Made by a program: the position numbers and the translations under genes
In this document: piece by piece, positions 25,655 to 34,980 of the stretch
Layout: each line of letters opens with the position of its first letter
Position numbering within the stretch: position 1 is the first letter of the stretch
Source of the DNA: Bacteroidaceae bacterium
GTDB taxonomy: Bacteria > Bacteroidota > Bacteroidia > Bacteroidales > Bacteroidaceae
Assembly: GCA_017619585.1 (NCBI GenBank)
Contig: JAFZSA010000015.1
Span: forward strand, 1-58,606
DNA: 58,606 nt
Reading direction: 5' to 3'
Notes under the pieces: model-generated
Database searches by the model: none
What the model saw: only the letters and a program-made list of their open reading frames with translations
Told to the model about the DNA's origin: nothing

Positions 25655-25679
25655 GGCGGATTGTTCAGATCCGCTTTTT
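25655..25679 (+). terminator. Terminator 2 after the PI-PLC gene
   Basis: GCGGAT...ATCCGC with a 7-base loop followed by five Ts. Confidence 0.7.
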
Positions 25680-25684
25680 CTGTC

Positions 25685-26611
25685 TTATTTATAGAGTTTT
25701 ATCTCTGCCAACTGGATGCGTGTATCTTCCCATGGTTTCTCAAACACGAACTTGTAGTAACGAAAGGCAGGGGCATTCTTAACTCTGAATCTGTATTCCT
25801 GCTCGTTCTCGTCACGCATGCTACGGTCGTTCTTCACTTCAGACAGTTGTTTCCAGTTGCTCTTGTCGTTGCTACCCATCACCTTCCAGTTACGTGGGTT
25901 ACGACCAGAATAGGTGTGTGAATCATCACCTGTTACAAGACCGTATTCAGTAATGGCTGTTGATGTGCCGGCATCCAATACAATAGAGTAGGGCATCTTG
26001 CTGGGCTCGTCAATGCACCATTTTGTGTAGAAGAACCCGTCGCTGACCATTGCAGCACCTTCTTTACCGTTACCGGGACCGCTGACAAATGTAGTCTTGA
26101 TAGCTGTTCTGCCTACTTTGTGCAGATTTATCTCGCTCAACTGAATGCGACTTCCGTCTGCCATCTTCAGGAATTCAAAGCGATAGTAACGGAACTGACC
26201 TTTCTTGGCAGGCTTGAATCTGTATTCCTGTTCGTTCTCGTCACGCAGAGTTCGGTCGTTCTCCTGTGTATCAATGGTTGTCCAGTTCTGTTTGTCATTA
26301 GAACCGCTCACACGCCATGTTACAGGGTTACGGTCGGGATAGTCCTGTGTATCATTACCCGTAACAAAGCCGTATTCGGCAAAGTCGGTCGGAGCACCAG
26401 CATCCAGGATAATGGTGTAGGGCATGTTCTCTGGCTCATCAATGCACCATTTGGTAGAGACGTCTCCATCGCATATCATTGCTGGACCTTCTTCTTCGTC
26501 ACTACCTGTTCCACTCACAAACTTTGTCTTAATGGTTTCTTGTGCCAATACTGTAGTTGTCAGTGCCATGGTACCGGCCAGTACCAGCATTCTCTTCATG
26601 TTTCTTTTCAT
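25685..26611 (-). CDS. Exported protein with two tandem discoidin-like domains
   Basis: The 308-residue product has a signal peptide (ending TTVLAQ) and then two related domains of about 140 residues each (about 24-165 and 166-308). Each has the same marks: TKWCIDEP, the NP-W-V-GSNDK motif (PVTWRVSGSNDKQNW; PRNWKVMGSNDKSNW), DENEQEYRF and a final RIQL(S/A)EI. This is the F5/8 type C (discoidin) galactose-binding fold, so carbohydrate binding outside the cell is likely. No enzymatic domain is present. The gene converges on the PI-PLC gene. No tail for secretion-type sorting is seen. Confidence 0.85.
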   Translation of the reverse strand: MKRNMKRMLVLAGTMALTTTVLAQETIKTKFVSGTGSDEEEGPAMICDGDVSTKWCIDEPENMPYTIILDAGAPTDFAEYGFVTGNDTQDYPDRNPVTWRVSGSNDKQNWTTIDTQENDRTLRDENEQEYRFKPAKKGQFRYYRFEFLKMADGSRIQLSEINLHKVGRTAIKTTFVSGPGNGKEGAAMVSDGFFYTKWCIDEPSKMPYSIVLDAGTSTAITEYGLVTGDDSHTYSGRNPRNWKVMGSNDKSNWKQLSEVKNDRSMRDENEQEYRFRVKNAPAFRYYKFVFEKPWEDTRIQLAEIKLYK

Positions 26612-26946
26612 ATTATTATTTATATATTTATGTGTTTACATAGGTTCTTTTTAGTCTCCCAATGCTTTTTCCGCTTGCAAATTTAGTCTTTTTTTGTGTA
26701 TCACGCAAGAAAAGGTACTACCCATTTTTTAGGATAGCACACTCCTTCCTAATTATTCTATCCATACTTCAACTTCATACCTTTTTCTCTGCTATAGTCT
26801 AATATGGTATTAGGGTATTTATACTTTTCTTTACCATGAATTTAATTTTATCAATCTTTTTCTTCAAACCACGTATGTGAAGAGTATAAATCTACCTGGA
26901 GAACTAATTTTTCAAATGAAGATGCATTTCATATAAAAAAAAACAT

Positions 26947-27276
26947 TAATTTTGTAACGTCCTTACGCTGAAAGTGGTTTAAAAACCATTGGACAAGCCA
27001 TCAGGAAAGAGTTCCTTTTGCGGTGTGGGACACCATATATGGAAAAGGCGTATATCACGCTTGTTCTTGACAGCTGAAACCTGAGAAATTTCCATCTTGT
27101 CAAGGAACTATGCAACGATAGATGCCCATGGGTATGTAAACTATGACATCCTGCCTTAAGGGTATGATGTTGTAATGCATATCGGCGTGGGGTCAATAGT
27201 TGCTCGTTTCGGCAAGATGGGTAATCTCAGGGCCTCAGCAGTGGAGCGAGCAATGGACAGTCTCCACGCTTTTTTG
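26947..27276 (+). ncRNA. Candidate transcript (ncRNA or decayed gene), unassigned
   Basis: TAATTTTG (26947-26954) could be a -7 element and GTGGAG...CTCCAC followed by TTTTTT (27241-27275) a terminator. The segment between has no intact frame in any direction. Several short peptide-like stretches appear in different frames (for example AIRKEFLLRCGTPYMEK), so a decayed gene is as likely as a structured RNA. I do not recognise a known RNA family. Confidence 0.3.
27238..27276 (+). terminator. Possible terminator before the BspA-like gene
   Basis: GTGGAG and CTCCAC arms separated by 15 bases and followed by GC and six Ts. Confidence 0.5.
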
Positions 27277-27378
27277 TATTTTGGGATAGGAATGTAAACA
27301 ATCAATCATTCATTCAGTGACACTATTTGGAGACGTAGTGTAAGAGATAAAAACAAATTCTAACTAAATAATGTTACC

Positions 27379-30300
27379 ATGAAACAATTGTTACTTTTCA
27401 AGCGATTATTTGCTGCTTTACTATTATTGGCAGTTAGCACCCTATCATGGGCGTATAATTTTGAAGTAGAAGGTATTTACAACAATATCAATGAAGATGA
27501 CACCAGCGTTACAGTGACAAGCAAAACAACTGATTGCAGTCCGTCCGAAATAGAAGATAAAGCTTTTAGTGACAAGAGTAAAGTTTATGTTACAGTACCT
27601 CGTGACAGTTCCATTGCATACTTTTCTTCTGGTTTTGCTGAAGTGAATGAAAACAATGAAGGCTTTCCGTTAGTCACTATCAATCTTACTGAGGCTGGTA
27701 TGCTACAAGATAAGTTGCTTGATTTGGATGATACAGACATTCGTCGTCTGAAACTTAGCGGTTTTATTACGGCTTCCGATATCAGTTATTTAAGGAGTTC
27801 AGCGCGTTTTGCTAATTTAAAATTTTTGGATATCTCTGAAATTGCACTTGTTCCAAGCGATGAGCCTTATGCAGAATTCAGTATAGGCTCAAAATATGGC
27901 AATGGTGGCACAACAGGAGGTAGCAGTGCGCGTTTCTATATATCAGAGGAAGAGAATAATGAATTAATTTACTCTGAATCAAATGGGTTGGGTGGTGCTA
28001 ATCGAATGTATGCTTATTACAGTAGAAATTTGGCAGGTGCATTTACAGGTATGAATTTAGAATATGTCATACTACCTCCCAGTTTTGACAGAGTAGGAGC
28101 TTTCTGTTTTATGAAATGTAAAAATCTGAAAGAAGTATCTCTTCCGAATAATAGCGAATTTAAGTATATTGATGAGTTTGCTTTTACTAGTTGTGAATCG
28201 CTGGAAGAAATTTTCTTGCCATCCAGTGTTATTTTTATTGGTGCAGGAGCATTTTATGAATGTAAAATGCTTAATAATATTGGTAGGCTTGACAATGTAA
28301 AATTTTTGGGCAAAAGCTCTTTTGCTTATTGTGAATCTTTAAGAAATGTCGGCTCCCTTGCCTCGGTTGAAATACTGGACTATGGTATTAGCAATTTGGG
28401 GGTCTCTTGTTTTAAAGGATGTACGTCATTGATTGGAGATATAGAAACAGGAATCCTTGATTTAAGTAGTTGCAACAATATTCCAGAGGCACGATATTAT
28501 GGTGATGGAATTTTTTCGGGATGTTCCAGTATACAGGAAGTAAAATTTTCAAAAGATCTAAAAAGCATTGGTTCTTATGCTTTTTTAGAATGTACAAATA
28601 TAAGTATCATAACCTTACCCGATGGATTAGAGAAGATTGGAACTTCAGCATTCTATTCATGCTCAAATTTAAAAACTGCAAGCATCCCAAATTCTTTGCT
28701 GCATGTTGGTTACGACACCTTCAGTAATACTCCTTTTGAGCAAACCTTTGAACTTGATAACGGCGTTTGGTATATGAAAGACATTGCTATGTCTGCAAGT
28801 TCTTTCTCTTCAATATCTTTCCGCGAGGGTACCCGTAGTATTGCAGATGGCTTTTATAATACGATGCATGCTCCTTATCAATCCGCCCAACCAGAAAATT
28901 GTAAATCCATTACCTTACCATCCACGTTGAATTGTATTGGCGAAGAATCATTCCAAGGTGTAGGTATCACATCATTGTCTTTGCCAGAATCCCTTAATTA
29001 TATAGGTGCTAATGCCTTTTATGATTGTACATTTTTGTCGGGTACACTAACCATTCCAGAAAATGTTTCCTTTATTGGCGCTAATGCGTTTGCTAACTGC
29101 TCTGGTTTGGTCGCTGTTAACTACAATGCTAATTCACGTGAATCAGATTATTCTGCGTTTTACGGGTGTAATGGATTGGAAAAAGTTACAATAGGTCCAA
29201 AAGTAGAAGTAATTCCACAGGATGCGTTTAAAAGATCCAGTATATATAAATTGGTATTTACTGAACGTACTGATGCTACCAAACTTATTATTGGCAATCA
29301 GGCATTCTTTGAAAATAATAATATCAAGGAAATTATCTTACCTAATGGAACGGATAGCATCGGAATTCAAGCGTTTTGTTCATGTAAGAGACTAACTAGT
29401 GTTACCCTACCCAACAGCGTAACCAGCATAGGTAATAGTGCCTTCAATGGTTGCTCTGGAGTTAAGAATGTGGTATGTCAGGCAATAAAAATACCGGCAA
29501 CAGACGGTAATTGCTTCTATGGCATAGCTATGAGTTCCTCCACCTTGTATGTTCCTAAATCATCTATTAATGTATATAAAACTACTAATCCATGGAGTTC
29601 TTTTGGTACTATCCTGCCAATTGATGATGGTGAGACAAGTTACAACATCACAGTTACAGCTAATCCAGCAAGCGGAGGCAGCATCACGGGTGCTGGCACT
29701 TATCAGGATGGGACTACAGTAACATTGACGGCTACGCCTGCTGAGGGCTATGAATTCGAGAAATGGACGGAGAACGGAGCACAGGTTAGCACACAGGCAA
29801 CGTACACCTTCACAGCAACACAGGACCGCACCCTGGTTGCAAACTTCCATGAAACTGACGAAGGAAACCGTATCAATGGGATTTACTATAATATTGATAC
29901 AGAAACCAATACCGCAGTAGTTACGTCTGGCGAACTGAAATATACTGGTGATATTGTAATTCCGGAAACTGTCACATATCTGGGCAACACTTATATTGTC
30001 ACGTCAATCGGTGATTCTGCCTTCAAAGAATGCGCTAACCTGACATCAGTGACTATCCCCAGCGGCGTGATAAACATAGGATTTTCCGCTTTTAGGAAAT
30101 GTAGCAAACTGACATCAATAAACATTCCAAACAGCGTAACAAGCATAAAAGACAGGGCTTTCCAAGACTGTAGAAGCCTGACCACCATCATAATCCCCAA
30201 TAGCGTGATAAGCATTGGACTTGCCGCATTCTTTGATACTGCCTGGTATAATGAACAGCCAAATGGTTTGGTCTATGCAGGCAAGGTTGCGTATATATAT

Positions 30301-31827
30301 AAGGGAACTATGCCAGGTGAGACTCACATTACACTTGATGAAGGTACTTTAGGCATAGCAGGTTATGCGTTCAATAATTGCAGCGGTTTGACATCAGTGG
30401 CTATTCCCAATAGCGTGGCATGCATTGGAGATGGAGCTTTTGGATACTGCAGCAACCTGACATCTGTTACTTGCTATGCAGAAAAGGTTCCATCTACAGG
30501 AATTAATTGTTTCACTTCCGTACCACAAAGCTCTGCCACACTATGTGTACCTTCATCCTCCGTAAATGCGTACAAGTCCGCTTTTCAATGGAGTTCCTTT
30601 GGTACTATCCTGCCTATTGAAGATGCTGAGCCATACAAGCCATTCAGCACCACGATGGCCTATTATCTTTACAATGAGGAAGCTGATCTGTATTTATGTC
30701 CGGGCAATTCCTGGGATACACAGGCTTCTGTAGGAGAGGCTGGTATGGATCTGTTATTCGAGGATGTTGCCGGCCAAAATGAATGCTTATACATTGGTGA
30801 TACCCAATGTGCCGCATACGCGGTAAACACGCAGATATATAATAGTGCTACTGCACACTATCTTGGCATATCAGGCGATGAAACTTCTGCATATTTCGAC
30901 CAGGAACCTGCTGCTTGGTATTTCGTTCCGCAGGAGGACGGAACCTTCCTGCTGAGTTCTAATACCACAGGAAATTACCTTTACTATGATGGTGTACATA
31001 CTGCATTGGCCATTACATCGGATGCTACACAGAAAGGAACTAAGTGGAATGTGATGACCCGCGAGGATATTATCAGCAAGATGGAAACCGCTACTGAAGT
31101 TGAACCTGTGAATGTTTCAAGCCTTATTGGCTATGCCGATTTCAGCAGAAACGGAAAAATGAGAGTCGGCGTATGGCAGGGTAATCCTTCGCGTGGTGGC
31201 AACAATGATAATTTTTGTGCAGAGAAATTTGACTGTAACTTCAATGTGTATCAGATACTTACAGGTTTACCGAATGGTGTCTATAAGGTAAAAGCACAGG
31301 CATACTACCGTGAGGGTGCCGACAGGAACTATAATCCAATACCAGCGGTTGAATTGCGTAAAAATGGCAACGAACATCTTTATGCCAAACTATATGCTAA
31401 TAATGAGGAGAAGTCTGTAAAATCCATCTTTGATGAGGTAGATAATTGCACAATAGGTTACCAAACTGAACTAGGATTCGTTCCGAACAGCGTATCAAGT
31501 GCAGCCACAACATTCTTACAAGGATTGTATTGGAACGAACTTTTGACAGAGGTAACCGATGGCACATTACAGTTAGGCATAAGGAAGAACGAATACGTGT
31601 TCTATGACTGGACGTGTTTTGACAGCTTCCGGCTTTACTACTATGGAAAGGACACATTGTCCGTACCATTGGAACGCCTGTCAATGTCCACAGAAAGTAC
31701 TACTTTTGATGTTTTTGATTTCTGCGGACATAAGGTTCGTACAGCTACCAATACTCTTGATGATTTGCCTATGGGTGTGTATATCGTTGGCAACAAGGGG
31801 CATATGCGAAAGGTTATAGTAAGGTGA
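27379..31827 (+). CDS. BspA-like leucine-rich repeat surface protein
   Basis: The 1482-residue product has a signal peptide (ending TLSWA, about residue 25). It has many LRR_5/BspA-type repeats with the recurring pattern (I/V)xxxAFxxCxxLxxIxIPxSVxxIG, in two blocks (about 210-740 and 870-1075). Between them is one Listeria-Bacteroides-type repeat (TVTANPASGGSITGAG...YEFEKWTENG, about 755-825). A second region of about 300 residues of beta type follows (about 1085-1400). The end is a tail of the secreted-protein type (VFDFCGHKV...LPMGVYIVGNKG). BspA-like proteins bind fibronectin, fibrinogen or other cells. The gene is alone, with leader and terminator-like sequence upstream. Confidence 0.9.
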   Translation: MKQLLLFKRLFAALLLLAVSTLSWAYNFEVEGIYNNINEDDTSVTVTSKTTDCSPSEIEDKAFSDKSKVYVTVPRDSSIAYFSSGFAEVNENNEGFPLVTINLTEAGMLQDKLLDLDDTDIRRLKLSGFITASDISYLRSSARFANLKFLDISEIALVPSDEPYAEFSIGSKYGNGGTTGGSSARFYISEEENNELIYSESNGLGGANRMYAYYSRNLAGAFTGMNLEYVILPPSFDRVGAFCFMKCKNLKEVSLPNNSEFKYIDEFAFTSCESLEEIFLPSSVIFIGAGAFYECKMLNNIGRLDNVKFLGKSSFAYCESLRNVGSLASVEILDYGISNLGVSCFKGCTSLIGDIETGILDLSSCNNIPEARYYGDGIFSGCSSIQEVKFSKDLKSIGSYAFLECTNISIITLPDGLEKIGTSAFYSCSNLKTASIPNSLLHVGYDTFSNTPFEQTFELDNGVWYMKDIAMSASSFSSISFREGTRSIADGFYNTMHAPYQSAQPENCKSITLPSTLNCIGEESFQGVGITSLSLPESLNYIGANAFYDCTFLSGTLTIPENVSFIGANAFANCSGLVAVNYNANSRESDYSAFYGCNGLEKVTIGPKVEVIPQDAFKRSSIYKLVFTERTDATKLIIGNQAFFENNNIKEIILPNGTDSIGIQAFCSCKRLTSVTLPNSVTSIGNSAFNGCSGVKNVVCQAIKIPATDGNCFYGIAMSSSTLYVPKSSINVYKTTNPWSSFGTILPIDDGETSYNITVTANPASGGSITGAGTYQDGTTVTLTATPAEGYEFEKWTENGAQVSTQATYTFTATQDRTLVANFHETDEGNRINGIYYNIDTETNTAVVTSGELKYTGDIVIPETVTYLGNTYIVTSIGDSAFKECANLTSVTIPSGVINIGFSAFRKCSKLTSINIPNSVTSIKDRAFQDCRSLTTIIIPNSVISIGLAAFFDTAWYNEQPNGLVYAGKVAYIYKGTMPGETHITLDEGTLGIAGYAFNNCSGLTSVAIPNSVACIGDGAFGYCSNLTSVTCYAEKVPSTGINCFTSVPQSSATLCVPSSSVNAYKSAFQWSSFGTILPIEDAEPYKPFSTTMAYYLYNEEADLYLCPGNSWDTQASVGEAGMDLLFEDVAGQNECLYIGDTQCAAYAVNTQIYNSATAHYLGISGDETSAYFDQEPAAWYFVPQEDGTFLLSSNTTGNYLYYDGVHTALAITSDATQKGTKWNVMTREDIISKMETATEVEPVNVSSLIGYADFSRNGKMRVGVWQGNPSRGGNNDNFCAEKFDCNFNVYQILTGLPNGVYKVKAQAYYREGADRNYNPIPAVELRKNGNEHLYAKLYANNEEKSVKSIFDEVDNCTIGYQTELGFVPNSVSSAATTFLQGLYWNELLTEVTDGTLQLGIRKNEYVFYDWTCFDSFRLYYYGKDTLSVPLERLSMSTESTTFDVFDFCGHKVRTATNTLDDLPMGVYIVGNKGHMRKVIVR

Positions 31828-32076
31828 TATAAGAAAAGCATGGGCGCTATTCGCGCTCCTGCTCAAATACATGGGAAAACATGCTAATACGCCTTTTATA
31901 ATTATTATCTAGGCTTGAAAAATTATTTTCATGGTTTGGTTATTTATTTTCAAAGCCTGGTTATAAATTTTCAAAGTTTGAAAATAATTTTATAAGCCGA
32001 AATACAGAACTTTTCTTGGTGCTTTACCGATTTTAGTTGGGTGATGTGAGTTTTTGAAAAGATAATACTAGAAAAA

Positions 32077-32104
32077 TTCTCAATTCTCAACTTTCAATTC
32101 TCAA
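32077..32104. repeat. 7-base tandem array before GH92
   Basis: TTCTCAA, TTCTCAA, CTTTCAA, TTCTCAA in a row, just upstream of the -7 element. Confidence 0.75.
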
Positions 32105-32113
32105 TTTTATTTG

Positions 32114-32121
32114 TATTTTTG
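32114..32121 (+). promoter_or_regulatory. -7 element of the GH92 gene
   Basis: TATTTTTG, 30 bases before the ATG. The heptamer array occupies the space of the upstream -33 element. Confidence 0.55.
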
Positions 32122-32151
32122 CAGCTCAGAAAACAATAAAAACACATAAAG

Positions 32152-34395
32152 ATGAATTTTAAATGCATTCTGGTAGCCTTTTTCCTAGCTCCTCTTGCCG
32201 TTTGTGCCGCTCCTAAGACGGAGCCTGTAGATTATGTGAATCCTTACATCGGAAATATCAGTCACATGTTAGTGCCTACGTTTCCGACTATCCAGTTGCC
32301 CAACAGTCTGATGCGAATCTACCCTACACGTAGCGAATATACTAGGGAGTTGTTGGACGGTCTGCCAATTGTTGTCACTAACCACCGCGAGCGCAGCGCT
32401 TTCCGTATGAGTGTTACACAGGCGGTTTCCCTGCAACCTATCATAGGTACCAACTGGGATCAGGAGAAGATAACTCCTTATGATTATCGTGTACAGATAG
32501 CTGATAATAGCATCGATGTTCGTTTGGCTGTCAGCCATCAGAGTGCTATTTATGAACTGGCATTCCAGGATCCTTCCAAACCTGCAACTGTTATTTTCTA
32601 TTCCGAGGACGGACGTATGCAGGTGGATGGTAAAAAGGTATCTGCCAGTCAGTGCCTGAGTGATAATATGAAGATTTATTTCTCTGGTGAGTTTGATGTT
32701 GAGCCTGTACAGGCAGGTATTCTTCAGAACGGAAAGATTTCAAAGGAAGGACACAAGGAAGGTGAGAATGTCTGCTCTTCCCTCAGTTTCCCTGCCGGAA
32801 CCAAGAAGGTCAGCTTCCGCTATGGTATTTCTCTTATCAGTACTGAGCAGGCTCAGAAGAACCTCTCTCGCGAGCAGGGCTCGGCTTTTGATATTGCCAA
32901 GGTTACTGCCGATGGTCGTAAAGAATGGAACGAAACCCTGAAGAATATCATGGTTCAGGGTGGTACAGAAGACGAGAAGACGGTTCTCTATACCTCTTAC
33001 TACCGCACCTTTGAACGTCCCGTTTGTCTGAGTGAAGACGGTCGTTACTTCTCTGCTTTTGATGGAAAGATACATCAGGATAATGGTAAGCCTTTCTATA
33101 CTGATGACTGGATTTGGGATACCTATCGTGCTGCTCACCCCCTTCGTGCACTTATCCAGCCAGAGAAACAGGAGAATATCATTGAGAGTTTTCTGCGTAT
33201 GGCCGAGCAGATGGGTACCAATTGGATGCCTACCTTCCCCGAGATGACTGGCGACACCCGTCGTATGAACTCCAACCATGGTGTCTCTATGGTTGCCGAT
33301 GCACTCTATAAGGGGCTGAAGGTGGATGCCAAGCGTGCCTTTGAGTATTGCCGCAAGGGTATTGAAGAGAAAACATTGGCTCCCTGGTGCGGTAATCCTG
33401 CTGGTTGGATAGACGAGTTTTACAAGGAACATGGTTATATCCCAGCATTGCGTAAGGGTGAGAAGGAGACTGATCCTAATGTTTCCGGTTTCGAGAAGCG
33501 TCAGCCTGTGGCTGTAACATTGGGCACTTCTTATGACGAGTGGTGTCTTTCACGTATTGCAGAGTACTTGGGCGACAAGACGTTGCAACAGAAATATCTG
33601 AAACTCAGCTACAATTACCGTAATGTCTGGAATCCTGAGACCAAGTTCTTCCATCCCAAGGATAAGGATGGCAACTTTATTCCTGATTTCGACTATCGCT
33701 TTAGTGGTGGCATTGGTGCTCGTGATGCTTACGACGAGAATAACGGATGGACTTACCGTTGGGATGTTCAGCATAACTTTGCCGACTTGGTTTCTCTTAT
33801 GGGCGGACGTGAGGATTTGGTACGTAACCTGGATCAGACTTTCACCGAGAGTATGGGTCGTGGCAAGCGCGAGTTTTATACTCAGCTGCCTGACCAGACA
33901 GGTAACATAGGTCAGTTCACCATGGCCAACGAGCCTTCGCTGCATATACCCTATATATATAATTATGCTGGTGCGCCCTGGAAGACTCAGAAGCGTATCC
34001 GTCAGTGTCTGAAGACATGGTTCCGTAATGACCTCATGGGTATTCCCGGTGATGAGGACGGTGGTGGTCTGACTTCCTTCGTTGTTTTCTCCAGCATCGG
34101 TTTCTATCCTGTAACACCAGGTTTCCCTGTTTATAATATTGGTAGTCCTTTGTTCTCAGATATTAAGGTGAATGTTGGCAACGGTAAGTTCTTCCACATT
34201 ATTGCCAAGAATTGCAGCGATGAGAACAAGTACATCCAGAGTGCTACCCTGAATGGTAAGCCTCTGAATCGTCCTTGGATTACACATGAAGAAGTTAAGA
34301 ACGGAGCTACCCTTGTCCTGAATATGGGCGACCGTCCTAATAAGGAGTGGGGTGCAGCAGTAGGGAATGAACCTCCCTCAGCTCAGAAGTTGTAA
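32152..34395 (+). CDS. Exported GH92 alpha-mannosidase
   Basis: The 747-residue product has a signal peptide (ending AVCAA, about residue 20), then the family's N-terminal beta domain (PVDYVNPYIGN) and the helical catalytic domain with the typical segments TNWMPTFPEM, NEPSLHIPYIYNYAG and GIPGDEDGGGLTSFVVFSSI. GH92 enzymes are calcium-dependent and inverting and usually remove alpha-1,2 or 1,3 mannose from N-glycans or yeast mannan. Its catalytic acidic residues fall in the GDEDGG and NEP segments. It is a single gene with a terminator, not part of a visible SusC/D locus. Confidence 0.92.
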   Translation: MNFKCILVAFFLAPLAVCAAPKTEPVDYVNPYIGNISHMLVPTFPTIQLPNSLMRIYPTRSEYTRELLDGLPIVVTNHRERSAFRMSVTQAVSLQPIIGTNWDQEKITPYDYRVQIADNSIDVRLAVSHQSAIYELAFQDPSKPATVIFYSEDGRMQVDGKKVSASQCLSDNMKIYFSGEFDVEPVQAGILQNGKISKEGHKEGENVCSSLSFPAGTKKVSFRYGISLISTEQAQKNLSREQGSAFDIAKVTADGRKEWNETLKNIMVQGGTEDEKTVLYTSYYRTFERPVCLSEDGRYFSAFDGKIHQDNGKPFYTDDWIWDTYRAAHPLRALIQPEKQENIIESFLRMAEQMGTNWMPTFPEMTGDTRRMNSNHGVSMVADALYKGLKVDAKRAFEYCRKGIEEKTLAPWCGNPAGWIDEFYKEHGYIPALRKGEKETDPNVSGFEKRQPVAVTLGTSYDEWCLSRIAEYLGDKTLQQKYLKLSYNYRNVWNPETKFFHPKDKDGNFIPDFDYRFSGGIGARDAYDENNGWTYRWDVQHNFADLVSLMGGREDLVRNLDQTFTESMGRGKREFYTQLPDQTGNIGQFTMANEPSLHIPYIYNYAGAPWKTQKRIRQCLKTWFRNDLMGIPGDEDGGGLTSFVVFSSIGFYPVTPGFPVYNIGSPLFSDIKVNVGNGKFFHIIAKNCSDENKYIQSATLNGKPLNRPWITHEEVKNGATLVLNMGDRPNKEWGAAVGNEPPSAQKL

Positions 34396-34398
34396 TAC

Positions 34399-34433
34399 AA
34401 AAAAAGCAGGCTAAATAATGAGCCTGCTTTTTT
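34399..34433 (+). terminator. Terminator of the GH92 gene
   Basis: AAAGCAGGCT pairs with AGCCTGCTTT around AAATAATG, followed by Ts. It may also act for the leftward gene at 34454. Confidence 0.9.
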
Positions 34434-34453
34434 AATCTCTTTTTCCATGTCCC

Positions 34454-34906
34454 TTATTTTATAATATCATCCAGAAGGCATTGGCAACCTTCTGTTACAT
34501 CGCGCCAGGTTGCATCAAAGTCACCTGTGTACCATGGGTCTGCCACATTACCTTTTCTTCTGGTATAATCCAGTAACTTGTGAATCTTATTCTCCGGATC
34601 ACCACCGCAGATCAGTTTCATGTTGCGGATATTCCAGTCGTCCATTCCTATCAGTAGATCAAAACGGTCATAGTCGGTCTGCTTCATTTGTCTGGCTGTC
34701 TTCCCTTTACAAGATATTCCATGCTCAGCCAGTTTTCTTTTGGCAGGAGGGTAGACTTCATTGCCCAATTCCTCTGTTGACGTAGCTGCCGACTCAATGT
34801 AGAACTTGTCCTGAAGTCCGTTCTCTGCAATCAGCTCCTTCATTACAAACTCCGCCATAGGGCTGCGGCATATATTACCATGGCAGACAAAAAGTATCTT
34901 TTTCAT
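34454..34906 (-). CDS. Low-molecular-weight protein tyrosine phosphatase
   Basis: The 150-residue product starts MKKILFVCHGNICRSPMAE with the P-loop CX5R (Cys8, Arg14) at the very N-terminus; an earlier ATG (34924) would place six extra residues before it, which the family does not have. The general-acid Asp is in ADPWYTGDF near residue 125. It removes phosphate from tyrosine and in bacteria usually regulates exopolysaccharide synthesis or acts on arsenate. It is immediately downstream of the OmpA family gene, behind a terminator. Confidence 0.92.
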   Translation of the reverse strand: MKKILFVCHGNICRSPMAEFVMKELIAENGLQDKFYIESAATSTEELGNEVYPPAKRKLAEHGISCKGKTARQMKQTDYDRFDLLIGMDDWNIRNMKLICGGDPENKIHKLLDYTRRKGNVADPWYTGDFDATWRDVTEGCQCLLDDIIK

Positions 34907-34925
34907 TTCTCTTTTGAGTAACAAA

Positions 34926-34953
34926 GAGCGGCAAGCCTTGTGGCCTGCCGCTC
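34926..34953 (-). terminator. Terminator of the OmpA family gene
   Basis: GAGCGGCAGGCC and GGCTTGCCGCTC with a 4-base loop on the minus strand, 27 bases after the stop. Confidence 0.85.
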
Positions 34954-34980
34954 AGATATGTTCTGTAATTTTATACTAAA

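Larger units (their letters stand above)
26612..27378. other. Gap of about 770 bases with a possible non-coding transcript or decayed gene
   Basis: The left part is AT-rich with no gene. From 26947 a -7-like box and at 27238-27276 a terminator bound a segment of about 315 bases (separate entry). The leader of the BspA-like gene begins after about 27300. Confidence 0.45.
31828..32151. other. Intergenic region before the GH92 gene
   Basis: Contains repeated TTTTCAAAG...TTTGAAAATAAT words (about 31915-31995) that form a diffuse inverted repeat, a heptamer array (32077-32104) and a TATTTTTG box (32114-32121). No gene is seen. Confidence 0.5.

Noticed and set aside
26963..27196. 77-codon leftward frame in the gap before the BspA-like gene
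   Set aside because: His/Ser/Leu-rich sequence without a family pattern or promoter; probably part of a decayed segment.
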